Shown: positions 8,964-19,300 of the stretch, piece after piece | Layout: each line of letters begins with the position of its first letter | How positions within the stretch are numbered: position 1 is the stretch's first letter | Origin: Dyadobacter endophyticus | GTDB taxonomy: Bacteria; Bacteroidota; Bacteroidia; Cytophagales; Spirosomataceae | Assembly (NCBI RefSeq): GCF_014641595.1 | Contig: NZ_BMIA01000003.1 | Location: forward strand, 248,001 to 312,000 | Direction of reading: 5' to 3' | DNA: 64,000 bases | Notes under the pieces: model-generated | What the model saw: only the letters and a program-made list of their open reading frames with translations | Databases searched by the model: none | What the model was told of the DNA's origin: nothing | Program-made: the position numbers and the translations under genes

Positions 8964-10787
8964 TTATTTTGCGTTCTTGTAGTTTTGGAGCAGCACCTTC
9001 GCTGCACGAATGTCATAATCGAACATTTCCGGTTTCTGTCCTGCAATCCGCTCCGCATCAGGAACGGCCGGTGCAGCATCTTTGCCCGTCAGATCGAGGA
9101 TATTCAGGGCTTGCAGGCGGGCATACGGATTGTCGCTTTTCAAGGCATCCGTCAGCGCGACGACGGCCCCGGGCTTGTCGTCGCCTGTCACATACAATGC
9201 TTCGGCGGCAGCAATTCGCACGGCGACTTCCGGGTCCTTCAATGCTTTTTGCAATGCATCCTTACCCGACGCGGCTTTTAGTACCGTGAGGCCCGTGGCC
9301 GCCCAGTAGCGCACCGACGGGTCTCCGTCTCCCAGCGCTTTGATCAACGCCTGCATGTGGCCGGGATTTCGGGAGGAAGCAATGTCTGCGGTAGCGGCAA
9401 TTTTCTCGAAATTATACTTGCCACCTCTGGCATAATCATACAAAGGTGTCATTTTGGCAATTTCATAAATGATCGCTTCGGGGATAAAACCGACATCTTT
9501 ATAGCTTCTAATCCATTGGTTGTTCGCCTTACGCAACCGTTCCAGTTCCTTCCTGTATTTCGGGTCCCCGGCCAGATTATGAATGTTGTGCGGATCGGCA
9601 TCGACGTCGAAAAGCTCTTCTGCTGGCTTCTGCTCCCAGAATTTGGATTGCACCGCATTCAGTTTCCCCGCTTTGTAAAGATCTTCCCAGGATTTCACCG
9701 ATGGTGCCCGCCAGAGGTATTCGAGGTACTGGCCATAGATTTTATTTGGCAGATAATTCCGGATGTATCGAAACTTCTTGTCCCGTACCGAACGCGACAT
9801 ATCGATCCGTTCATCCATTCTTCCCCTGAATCCGAACGCATATTGCGGCTCCGGCTTCTGTTGTTTGCCCAAAAACGCGCCTCCCTGCATATAATCAGGC
9901 ACTTTAATATCGACCAGACTCAAAACAGTAGGCGCGAAATCCAGGAAAGTCACCAACCTATCCGACACACTACCCTGTTTTTGATTTGCCAGATGCGCAT
10001 ACTTTGGCGGCAAATGCACGATCAGCGACACATGCAGGCCCGATTCATACATAAACCGCTTGCTTCGCGCTAGCACGCCGCCGTTGTCGGCATAGTAAAA
10101 TACAATAGTGTTGTCAGCAAGTCCTTCGTCTTTCAACTCCTGCAACAGTTTTCCGAACTGCCGGTCCATTTCTTCCAGCTTGTCGTAATACTGCGCCCAA
10201 TCGTGTTTCAGCTCGGGCGTCGCAGGATGGTAAGGCGGCAACGGCACTTTCTCCGGATCGTGTTTTAATGCGGGCACTGGCTCGTGCAGTGAGCTTTCAT
10301 GCGATACATTCAGATTAAATACTGCGAAAAAAGGCTGCCCCGGCTTGCGGTTTTTATAAGTCGCTTTGTTACTCGATTCGTCCCAGGCGTCGAGCTGGTC
10401 CGTCGTATTGTAATCCTTTTTAGCATTATTGGTCGTGTAGTACCCGGCCTCACGCAGGTATTTTGGGAAAAACTTCACGAAAGCGGGTGATGGGTACGTG
10501 CTGCGCATATGCTCGGTGCCGAGGGAGGGCGGGTACATGCCTGTAATGAGCGTATTACGCGAGGGCGCGCACACGGGAGCGGTCGAGAAGGCATTTTTGT
10601 ACCGGATACTCCCGGTGGCGAACTGGTCCAGGTTGGGCGTCGTCGCGAACTTGTCGCCATAGCTGCCGAGCAGAATGGTGTTGTCCTCGCTTACGATCCA
10701 GAGGATGTTCGGGCGGTCCTGTGCGATGACCGGATGTAATGCGATAGTCCATATCGCCCAAAGGATTTTGCGGGTCAGTTGTATCAT
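8964..10787 (-). CDS. Sulfatase with C-terminal HEAT repeats (N-sulfoglucosamine sulfohydrolase-like)
   Basis: 607 residues, exported: the signal peptide ends at HPVIAQ. This is an S1-type sulfatase of the alkaline phosphatase superfamily. The metal-binding acidic pair is in IVSEDN (E34, D35), and the formylglycine motif is C-A-P-S-R at C73. The opening SEDN instead of ADD and the overall layout resemble the heparan N-sulfatase-like branch; this subgroup call is tentative. Residues about 475-600 form HEAT-type helical repeats (ALGDGDPSVRYWAATGL, then ALKDPEVAVRIAAAEAL), a protein-binding add-on. It lies 22 bp after the next sulfatase in the same operon. Activity needs an anaerobic or aerobic formylglycine-generating enzyme, which is not in this window. 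Confidence 0.9.
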   Translation of the reverse strand: MIQLTRKILWAIWTIALHPVIAQDRPNILWIVSEDNTILLGSYGDKFATTPNLDQFATGSIRYKNAFSTAPVCAPSRNTLITGMYPPSLGTEHMRSTYPSPAFVKFFPKYLREAGYYTTNNAKKDYNTTDQLDAWDESSNKATYKNRKPGQPFFAVFNLNVSHESSLHEPVPALKHDPEKVPLPPYHPATPELKHDWAQYYDKLEEMDRQFGKLLQELKDEGLADNTIVFYYADNGGVLARSKRFMYESGLHVSLIVHLPPKYAHLANQKQGSVSDRLVTFLDFAPTVLSLVDIKVPDYMQGGAFLGKQQKPEPQYAFGFRGRMDERIDMSRSVRDKKFRYIRNYLPNKIYGQYLEYLWRAPSVKSWEDLYKAGKLNAVQSKFWEQKPAEELFDVDADPHNIHNLAGDPKYRKELERLRKANNQWIRSYKDVGFIPEAIIYEIAKMTPLYDYARGGKYNFEKIAATADIASSRNPGHMQALIKALGDGDPSVRYWAATGLTVLKAASGKDALQKALKDPEVAVRIAAAEALYVTGDDKPGAVVALTDALKSDNPYARLQALNILDLTGKDAAPAVPDAERIAGQKPEMFDYDIRAAKVLLQNYKNAK

Positions 10788-10809
10788 TACCGTGATAATT
10801 ACTTCATTA

Positions 10810-13119
10810 CTATTTCGCGCCTAAAACCGCCTGCTGTGTCGGTGCGAGATCAATAGTGACCTTGTTGATTTTGCCTGTGAATGCAAAAGGCACTTTGTAA
10901 GTATCGCCTACCGGCGTCAGGTCGTCGAAGCCGACATTCACGCCCTCGTGCAGGTATAATGCATCCGAAGTTCTGGTGAGCGTTCCTTCCCCTACCTTCG
11001 CATTATTAACATACAAACTCACCACACCGCCTCCGTTCTGGTCATATTGCACGCTGGCTTTCAGTTCGACTTTCCCGTCCGGCAAAGTAGCACTGGAAGA
11101 GCTCACTACATATTTGTTGCCATCGCCGACGGCATACACAAATTGCAGTTTCTGGTTTTGGATAAAAAAGCTCAAACCACCGGCCGCACCGCCTCTCGAC
11201 AATAACACACCTTCCGTTTCAACACCCGACAATACCGCATCGGCGACAATCGAGAATGAGCGTTTCAACGCAAACGGGCTGGCCACGTCAATGATCGTCG
11301 ATTGACCGGGGTAAAGAACAACTTTATCCACATTGTTGTAGGCAGTAGGCAATGTAAACGGCTCGGTGCCATCCTTCAACGGGTACACATTGTATTTCAA
11401 AGCCTCGCTATCAAACAATGCTTTCAGCTCCTTCAACTTGGCCGGATTGGCAGTAGCGAGGTCATTGGTTTCGTTGAAATCGTCGGTCAGGTTATAGAGC
11501 TCCCATTTGTCTTTCTCAAAATCCTGTCCCTTCACGTGCAGGGAACCCGCTTTCCAGCCATCCTTATAAATCGAGCGGGAGCCGCGGATTTCGTAGTATT
11601 GAACCGTGTGACGGCTTTTAGCACCCGCGTCGTTAAGGCTGTAAGCAAGGCTCGTCCCTTCGATGGCGTCCTGTTTAATGCCGTTCAGCACCACCGGTGC
11701 CTTGATATTCAACAGTTCCAAAGTAGTAGGCAAAATGTCCGAAACGTGGCCATATTGGTTACGGATGCCGCCTTTTTCCTTGATTCCTTTTGGATAAAAG
11801 ACAATCAACGGGTTATGCGTACCGCCTTCCGAATTTGCATCCTGCTTCCAATGGCGAAACGGTACGTTGGTAGCCGCAGCCCAGCCAAGTGGGTAATTCA
11901 CTTTCGAAAACTCGGTGCCGATCAGGTCGATCTGCTCGATGTTCTTTTTCAAACGCTCCTCCTCCGAAACGCCGGCGCCGAAATTGTTTACAGTTCCAAC
12001 AAAGGTACCTTCCTTGCTGGCCCCGTTGTCTCCTACCGACACGATTACGACCGTATTATCCAGCTCTCCCGACTCGCGGATATGATTGATAACCCTTCCG
12101 ATTTCATAGTCGGTGTATTCCAAAAAGCCCGCGTAGGTTTCCATAAACCTTGCGTACAGCTTTTTCTCCTCGGCGCCCAGCGAGTTCCAGTCTTTCACAC
12201 CCGGGTTACGCGGCGGCACTTTCGCCGTCTTCGGAACAACACCCAACCTGATCTGATTGGCCAGAACCTGCTCCCGGTAAGCGTCCCATCCCGCATCGAA
12301 TTTCCCTTTATACTTATCCGACCATTTTTTAGCTACCTGATGCGGCGCATGCCCTGCACCGGTTGCTACATACAAGAAAAACGGTTTATCCGGATTACCC
12401 GATTTCTGGCTTGCCAAATAGCTGATAGCCCTGTCGGCGATCAGTTCGTTGAAATGCTTACCATCCTGGCGGTCCGGTTCGCGGTGCGTGCCTTCCCAAA
12501 GCTCGGGATGCCATTGATCGATGCTGCCTCTCGATGGAAAACCATAGAATTGCTCAAATCCGCGACCAGTAGGCCAGCGGTTGAATGGTCCTGCGGGCGT
12601 GAGATCGGCCAGCGGCGTGATATGCCATTTGCCCAACGCAAACGTGTTGTAGCCGTTATCTTTCAGGATTTCGGCAATGGTGCCTTTCTCAAAAGGAATG
12701 AGCGCGTCGTAACCGGGTGTACCAATAGCGGTTTCCGGAAAAAGTCCCATATGCGCCGAATGCTGATTACGGCCTGTAAGCAATGCTGCACGCGTAGGCG
12801 CGCAGATGGCCGTGGTGTGGAAATTGGTGTACCGCAACCCATTGTTGGCGAGGCTGTCGAGCGTAGGAGTGTTGATCAGCCCGCCAAAAGTACTGATCGC
12901 TCCGTAACCGATGTCGTCCAGCAGGATCCAGACGACGTTCGGCGAGCCTTTCGCTGCCTTTTTCTTCTCCGGCCACGATTGCTGCGTCTCAGCCACCGTT
13001 TTCCCGATCTTGCCCTGGTAAGCGGGTGTCGGCGCATACTGTGCGTTCACACCGCTGGCAGCGAGCACAGCCAATGCACCCAGCGATAATTTATTCCACG
13101 GACGATATATTTTTCCCAT
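10810..13119 (-). CDS. Arylsulfatase (AtsA-like) with C-terminal LamG-like domain
   Basis: 769 residues with a signal peptide ending at GVNAQ. The sulfatase core spans residues about 58-560: metal-binding LLDDIGYG (D68, D69), formylglycine motif C-A-P-T-R at C106, and LGKWHI further on. Blocks such as YKGKFDAGWDAYREQ match the AtsA type of arylsulfatase. The last 150 or so residues form a beta-rich, concanavalin/LamG-like module (SFSIVADAVLSG, VSLYVNNAKVGEGTL) that could bind carbohydrate. It is the middle one of three adjacent sulfatase genes and is probably periplasmic. The substrate cannot be read from the sequence. Confidence 0.9.
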   Translation of the reverse strand: MGKIYRPWNKLSLGALAVLAASGVNAQYAPTPAYQGKIGKTVAETQQSWPEKKKAAKGSPNVVWILLDDIGYGAISTFGGLINTPTLDSLANNGLRYTNFHTTAICAPTRAALLTGRNQHSAHMGLFPETAIGTPGYDALIPFEKGTIAEILKDNGYNTFALGKWHITPLADLTPAGPFNRWPTGRGFEQFYGFPSRGSIDQWHPELWEGTHREPDRQDGKHFNELIADRAISYLASQKSGNPDKPFFLYVATGAGHAPHQVAKKWSDKYKGKFDAGWDAYREQVLANQIRLGVVPKTAKVPPRNPGVKDWNSLGAEEKKLYARFMETYAGFLEYTDYEIGRVINHIRESGELDNTVVIVSVGDNGASKEGTFVGTVNNFGAGVSEEERLKKNIEQIDLIGTEFSKVNYPLGWAAATNVPFRHWKQDANSEGGTHNPLIVFYPKGIKEKGGIRNQYGHVSDILPTTLELLNIKAPVVLNGIKQDAIEGTSLAYSLNDAGAKSRHTVQYYEIRGSRSIYKDGWKAGSLHVKGQDFEKDKWELYNLTDDFNETNDLATANPAKLKELKALFDSEALKYNVYPLKDGTEPFTLPTAYNNVDKVVLYPGQSTIIDVASPFALKRSFSIVADAVLSGVETEGVLLSRGGAAGGLSFFIQNQKLQFVYAVGDGNKYVVSSSSATLPDGKVELKASVQYDQNGGGVVSLYVNNAKVGEGTLTRTSDALYLHEGVNVGFDDLTPVGDTYKVPFAFTGKINKVTIDLAPTQQAVLGAK

Positions 13120-13160
13120 GATAAACTGTTTTTGAATGTGTCTTAATCAATATCAAATTC

Positions 13161-14750
13161 CTATTTGATCGTATTCCAATCCACTACACCCACTTTCGCT
13201 GCCCATTCGAGGTATTCTTTTTCCAATTCCTTTACTTTCGCCGGATAACGGTTGGCGAGGTTATGATTTTCGCTGCGATCGGTTTTGAGATCGTACAACT
13301 CCCACGGCTGCCCGATCTCGGCGACGAGCTTCCAGTCCGACTTTCGCACGGCACGGCTGCCTTCGTGTTCCCAGAAAAGGGTTTTGGATTGTGTAGCCTG
13401 CGGGTTTTGAAATAATGGTGATAATGAACTGCCGGCCAGCGGCGTAAGCTTTTCATTTGCAAATGTTTCAGGATAGCGAACGCCCGCCAAGTCGAGCATT
13501 GTCGGCATGATGTCGGTAATGTGGCCAACCTGCGTGCTTAATGTGTTTGCCCTTATTTTTCCGGGAAACCAGGCGATGAATGGCGAGGCAATGCCGCCTT
13601 CATGGGTATTCTTTTTGAAAAGCTTAAAGGGCGTATTGCTCGCATTACCCCAGGGCGGGTCGTAGCTGTCTATAGAATGTGCTGAGCCGGGTTCTCCTGT
13701 TTTTTGCGTAACATAATCCCATTCGCGGACGGTATCACCGCTTCCGCCGTTGTCCGAAACGAATATAACGAGCGTGTTCCGGTCGCGGCCGATGGCTTTC
13801 ACTTTGTCGAGTACCTGCCCGATGCATTGGTCCATCCGGTCGATCATCGCGGCGTAAATGGCCATACGGGCATCCCATTTGTCCTTTTCCGCCTCTGGTA
13901 ATGCATTCCATTCAGGTGCCTTTTCGTAGCGCGGCGAGAGTTTCCATTCTTTTTGAATAATACCCAAAGAAACCAGCTTCCGGTATCGCGCTTCGCGCAA
14001 TGCGTCCCAGCCTTGCAGGTACTTACCTTTGTAACGGGCAATGTCTTCCGGCAACGCCTGGATTGGCCAATGCGGAGCGTTGTAGGCCAGGTATAAAAAG
14101 AAAGGATTTGGCTGGCCCTTAATGCGATCGATCGACTGGACCGCAAAATCGGTAATGGCTTGTGTGAGATAGCGTGAAGTATCGTACCGCTGTATTTCGC
14201 GGCCATTCAATTGAAAGGTTACTTTCCGACCGTCGTTGTAAAGTGCCTCGGAGTTGAAGTAACCGCTTCCATTGTTTTGCAGGGTAAACGACTGGTCGAA
14301 ACCACGGTTCACAGCCCAGGCCGACGGTACCAGCCCCACGTGCCATTTACCTGAGGCAATGGTGTTATATCCCGCGGTTTTGAGCAACTGGGCAATGGTA
14401 ACGCTGTTTTTACTCAAATAACCCTGATACGCGGGCGTGCCCTTGTCCTGCACCATGTCGCCCACGCCTGCCTCGTGCGGGTAAAGGCCCGTGAGTAAGG
14501 CCGCGCGCGAGGGGCAGCAGCGGCCGCTGTTGTAGAATTGGGTAATGCGCAGGCCTTCCTGTGCCAGCCTGTCGAGATGCGGAGTGTGTATTTCGGAGCC
14601 AAAGCTCCCAAGATCCGAAAAACCCATATCGTCGGCCAGTATCAGCACGATATTGGGCTTTTCGGACGCTTTTTGCGCAAGCGCAAGCGCCGGCGCAAAA
14701 ACCGCCAGCGCCCCTGCAATGCCTATCCAAAAGGAAGCTTTTTTATTCAT
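13161..14750 (-). CDS. Arylsulfatase, AtsA-like
   Basis: 529 residues, close to the usual length of AtsA-type arylsulfatases. A signal peptide ends at ALALAQ. Metal-binding residues are in LILADDMGFSDLG (D40, D41), the formylglycine motif is C-C-P-S-R at C78, and ASGKWHVG and FVSDNGG supply further active-site groups. It hydrolyses sulfate esters in the periplasm after Cys-to-formylglycine conversion. It is the first sulfatase after susD (35 bp gap) and probably part of one transcript from susC. It resembles the following sulfatase in its core but lacks the extra C-terminal module. Confidence 0.92.
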   Translation of the reverse strand: MNKKASFWIGIAGALAVFAPALALAQKASEKPNIVLILADDMGFSDLGSFGSEIHTPHLDRLAQEGLRITQFYNSGRCCPSRAALLTGLYPHEAGVGDMVQDKGTPAYQGYLSKNSVTIAQLLKTAGYNTIASGKWHVGLVPSAWAVNRGFDQSFTLQNNGSGYFNSEALYNDGRKVTFQLNGREIQRYDTSRYLTQAITDFAVQSIDRIKGQPNPFFLYLAYNAPHWPIQALPEDIARYKGKYLQGWDALREARYRKLVSLGIIQKEWKLSPRYEKAPEWNALPEAEKDKWDARMAIYAAMIDRMDQCIGQVLDKVKAIGRDRNTLVIFVSDNGGSGDTVREWDYVTQKTGEPGSAHSIDSYDPPWGNASNTPFKLFKKNTHEGGIASPFIAWFPGKIRANTLSTQVGHITDIMPTMLDLAGVRYPETFANEKLTPLAGSSLSPLFQNPQATQSKTLFWEHEGSRAVRKSDWKLVAEIGQPWELYDLKTDRSENHNLANRYPAKVKELEKEYLEWAAKVGVVDWNTIK

Positions 14751-14785
14751 TCAATTTTCAATACCAACAGATTACAAATTCGGTG

Positions 14786-16354
14786 TTATTGCCAAAGCGG
14801 GTTTTGTTTCAGCAATGAATTGTTGTCGATCTCCGATTGCGGGATCGGGAAATAGACGTGCTTCGGAGCCGCATTGGTTTTGCCCACTTTCTGCTGATTG
14901 GCCACGAAAGTGCTGTTATATGCCGCGTCGCGCTGACGGATCAGGTCAAACCAGCGCTGGTACTCGTAGGTGAGTTCCAAACGGCGATCGAGGTATACGG
15001 AGTCGCGGAACTGGTCTTTGCTCAGGCCCGCAGTCAAATCAGGCAATCCTGCGCGTTTACGGACTTTGTTCAGTGATTTGTATGCCTTTTGTGTCGGGCC
15101 GTTCGCCTCGTTTTCTGCCTCTGCGTGGATCAAAAGCAACTCTGCATAGCGGATAATGGGTACATTGGCAGCCGACTGGTTGGTAACCGCCGTCGACGCG
15201 GGATCGGCCCATTTGTTCCAGAATGGCGTCGAATCGTTCGGTACCGCGGTATTCGCGATCGGCAATGCATATTTACGGCCGTTGGAAGGGCTGGTGAAGC
15301 TTCTAACGAACGTCACATCACGACGTTTATCGCCCGGTTTGAACAATTTGTAAATACTGAAAAACTTGTCTGTCCCCTGCGTGTAATAGCGCACCATGTG
15401 CGCGTAGTTGCCATTCAGACCCGGCACACCCGACAGAATCGCCCGGGGCCATTCGTTGTTGCCCTGCGCCAACGAGTTTGATTTGAACTGCGCCGAGAAA
15501 ATATGCTCCTTGTTGTTCTTGAATGCAGGCAGAAAAACCTCGGCATAGTTAGCGACCAGATCGTAACCGTAATTACCGGTGCCACCATCCGCAGCCGATA
15601 ATGCTTCTTCCGCCTTGTTCACCGCCGACTGGTATTTCGCACTCACTTTCAGCGGCAAAGAGGCTTGTGTGAGGTACACTTTCGCCAGCAGCGCCTTGGC
15701 CGCTCCCGCTGTCGCGCGCCCCACATTGGGCGACGCATACGTGGCAGGGAGCACCGCTGCGGCTTCGGTGAGGTCTTTCTCGATCTGCGCGTAAACGTCT
15801 GCCGAAGGAGATTTGGCAATGGCATAGTCAGCCGCATTGACATACTTCTGATATTCGAGGATCAGCGGAATGTCACCATAGAGGCGCACGAGGTTGAAAT
15901 AATACAATGCACGCAGGAACTTGGTTTCTCCGAGCAAGCGGGTCTTCAATGCCTCGTCAAACTGGATAGCAGGTATTTTTTCCAACACCACATTCGCTTT
16001 TTTGATCGCCGCATAATGCTGTTGCCAGAGCTCATAAATACGCAGGTTGGTCGACGAATGCGCCAGTACCGACAACGAGCGCACGTCGGGGTTGGTAGCG
16101 CCTGGTCCCGGGTCCTCGTCATCACCAGCCATGTTCATACCAGTGTTGAAAAGTGTATTATAAGGTGTCTGGATCGACGATCCGCCTGAATTCAGGAAGA
16201 AATACACCGCATTGACCGCGTTAACCGCATCAGCCTGCGTTTTGTAATACTGGTCTTCCGACAAAAATGCTTCGGGTTCCTCTTTCAGGAATTCCTCGCA
16301 CGAGAGCGAAGCAAATGCCGTGAAACCCAACAGAATATATTTAAATGCTTTCAT
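14786..16354 (-). CDS. susD: SusD/RagB family nutrient-binding outer membrane lipoprotein
   Basis: 522 residues. The lipoprotein signal has its lipobox Cys at position 19 (SLSCEEFL), followed by acidic residues typical of surface-exposed Bacteroidota lipoproteins. Layout is SusD_RagB: an N-terminal half with TPR-like helices (YYKTQADAVNAVNAVYFF) and a C-terminal half ending in YQRWFDLIRQRDA and YFPIPQSEIDNN, the usual end of the family. It acts as the lid and glycan-binding partner of the SusC channel at the cell surface. Its start is 26 bp after the susC stop. The symbol denotes the family, not proven starch binding; three downstream sulfatases suggest a sulfated substrate. Confidence 0.95.
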   Translation of the reverse strand: MKAFKYILLGFTAFASLSCEEFLKEEPEAFLSEDQYYKTQADAVNAVNAVYFFLNSGGSSIQTPYNTLFNTGMNMAGDDEDPGPGATNPDVRSLSVLAHSSTNLRIYELWQQHYAAIKKANVVLEKIPAIQFDEALKTRLLGETKFLRALYYFNLVRLYGDIPLILEYQKYVNAADYAIAKSPSADVYAQIEKDLTEAAAVLPATYASPNVGRATAGAAKALLAKVYLTQASLPLKVSAKYQSAVNKAEEALSAADGGTGNYGYDLVANYAEVFLPAFKNNKEHIFSAQFKSNSLAQGNNEWPRAILSGVPGLNGNYAHMVRYYTQGTDKFFSIYKLFKPGDKRRDVTFVRSFTSPSNGRKYALPIANTAVPNDSTPFWNKWADPASTAVTNQSAANVPIIRYAELLLIHAEAENEANGPTQKAYKSLNKVRKRAGLPDLTAGLSKDQFRDSVYLDRRLELTYEYQRWFDLIRQRDAAYNSTFVANQQKVGKTNAAPKHVYFPIPQSEIDNNSLLKQNPLWQ

Positions 16355-16380
16355 TTCAATCGATTTTGGAATGGTGGTTA

Positions 16381-19300
16381 TCAGAATGTGAGGGACAGAC
16401 CCACCTGGTAAGATTTGTTATTCGGATACACGCCCTGGTCAACACCCTTGTTGATCAGCGACTGGCCGTTCAGGCTGACCTCGGGATCGAAGCCGGTGTA
16501 TTTCGTCCAGGTTTTTGGGTTTTGCGCCGATACGTACAGACGGAGGTTCTCAATGCGCAGTTTCGAAAGCAGCTCTTTCGGGAATGTGTAGCCGAATGAG
16601 AGGTTTTTCAGACGATAGTAAGTCGCATCTTCGATAAAACGGTCCGAAATCGTGATCGCGGGATCCTGGTAGGCCGCTTTCACGTCGGTATTGGTGTTGG
16701 TTGGCGTCCAGCGGTTGAGCAACACATCCGAGCCATTCACATAGCCGGTACCCAATTCGAGGTTAGCGCGGTTGGCATTGTACAATTTACCGCCGAGCGA
16801 AGCCTGGAAGAAAATGGTCAGGTCAAAACCTTTGTAATTGAATGTGTTGGTGATACCGCCTGTCAACGCGGGCTGGTTTTTAATCACCACGCGGTCGCCC
16901 GCCTGTGTGATCACGCCATCACCGTTGATATCCTTATACTTCTGCCCGCCCGGACTTTTGTTTTGCTGCGGGGTCAATGGCGCGTCGCCTTCCTGGATAA
17001 TGCCGTCGGTTTTGTATACGATGAACGAGCCGAGCGGATAACCTACTTTGGCAATAGACGGGTTGGAAATCACCGGAATGATCTGGTCCACACCGTCGCC
17101 GAGGCTTAGGATTTTGTTCGTGTTTTTGGAAACAATAAAGATGGTGTTCCATTTGAATGCACCTTCTGTGTTTCTTGAATTGATATACAACTCAATACCC
17201 TGGTTGGAAACGGCACCGATGTTCTGGTAAACTACGGAAGCTTGGCCGTTATAAAAATCCGACAGACCGGAAGTACCGGGTACAGTGCGGGTCAGGAGCA
17301 AGTCAGTGGTTTTCTTGTAGTAGTAATCAGCGATAATGTTAATGCGGTTTTTGAACAAACCGAGATCCACCCCAAAATCTGTCTGGAATGTTTTTTCCCA
17401 GCCAAGATTCGGGTTAGGAACGGTATTCGGTGCGAAACCGGAAACGGTCGTGTTCGAGAAGTTGTAGCGGAAATAGGCCAGCTGCGACAGCGATTGGTAC
17501 GCAGGAATGTTCTGATTACCAGTTTGCCCGGCGCTTAATCTGAGTTTCAAAAGGCTGATCTTTTTGAAACGCTGGAAGAATTTCTCTTCATTCACATTCC
17601 AGCCGATAGCTGCCGACGGGAAATAACCCCATTTGTTGCCGCTACCGAATTTGGAGGAACCATCCGCACGCAATGTGAGTGTGAACAGGTAACGCTCGTC
17701 GAAAATATAGTTGACACGGCCGAGGTACGAAGCCAGCGACCATTTGTTGGCCAGTGAGCGCGGCGCTATGCTGGTGATACCAGTCGCGAGGTTGTTATAC
17801 TCAAATGCATCCGTTGCGAAACCCGCGGCTTCGGCAATAGCACCTTTGGTTTGGGAAACCTGCGCGGTAAAACCTGCCACTGCATTGATTTTGTTCTTTT
17901 CGTTAAACTCCTTGTCGTAGCTAATCGTGTTCTCGTTCAGCCAGTTGGCCGTAAAAACGGAACCTACGATAGCGTCCCCGCTCAATGCCTGCCCCTCCGA
18001 AGTCGTACTTGGCAGATAGCGGTTCTGCTTGTTACCCACCACGTCGGCTCCGATGAGCACTTTGGCTTTCAAGCCATCCGCAATGGTGTATTCCCCCGAG
18101 ACATTTCCAAGGAAACGGTTGGTAATGGTTTCGTTCAGCTGGTTGTACAATGAGTTGATCGGGTTTTGCAATGCCGACTCAAACGGACTGTTCACCACAA
18201 AAGTGCCATTGTCCTGATAAATAGGCAACGAAGGCGGCGTTTGCAGGAGGTTTCCTACAATGGCACTCGGTGCTACATTAGCTTTGGTATTACTCGCATT
18301 CAGACTGGTAAAAATGCGGAGTCGGTCGCTGTATTGATGATCCAGGTTAATGCGGGCCGAGAAGCGGCGGAAGTCGGTATTTTGCAGGATACCATTCTGT
18401 TTGAAATAGTTACCTGAGATCGCAAGCTTGGTTTTATCTGATCCCGAAAGAATGGAAAGGTTGTGGCTCTGGATGGAAGCGCTGCGGAATGCGGCGTCCT
18501 GCCAGTCGGTACCCACGCCGGTAGTATCCAGCGAATAGCCCGAAATCGTGGGAATCGAAGCCGTTTTACCGGAATTGGCTGCCGCATCTTTCCGCAGTTG
18601 CCACCATTGCGCTGCATTCAGCAAAGGTATAGTCCGGAGCACTTTCTGCGACCCGTAGTAGGCGTCATAGTTAATGGATGACTTGTTTTTCGAACCGCTT
18701 TTGGTGGTGATAATGACTACCCCATTCGCGCCGCGTGAGCCGTAAATCGCTGTTGCCGAAGCATCCTTCAAAACGTCGATATTCTCGATATCAGCCGTGT
18801 TAATGGAAGAAAGCGGATTGATTTTCGAACCATCGGTTACACCCGCGTCGGTAAGGCCGTAGTCGTTATTGACAGGGAAACCATCGATTACATACAATGG
18901 GTCGCTACCCGCGGTAATGGAGTTGTTCCCGCGAATCTGCACGCTTACGCCCCCACCCGGCTGCCCGGATGTCTGCGTTACCACTGCGCCTGCGACGGAA
19001 CCTTGTAAAAGGCGCTCCACAGACGCTACGGGCTGGCTTTTGATCTCGATAGGCACCGAAGCGACGGAACCCGTAATGTCTTTCCGTTTCTGCTCGCCGT
19101 AACCAACCACGACCACCTCGTCGAGCAGGTTAGCGGTTTTCAAAACGATTTCTACGGCTTCGGAAGGTTGTTCGTAAATCTCGATTTCCTGCTGCTGGAA
19201 ACCTGTAATGCTGATTTGCAATGTAAAAGGGAACTCTTTGGCCGGCGGAATGCTGAACTTCCCGTCGATATCCGTCAAAGCGTATTTGGTGGAACCTTTC

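Noticed and set aside
11302..13089. A 595-codon plus-strand open frame opposite the arylsulfatase gene
   Set aside because: The opposite strand has intact sulfatase motifs along the whole length. The antisense product resembles no family.
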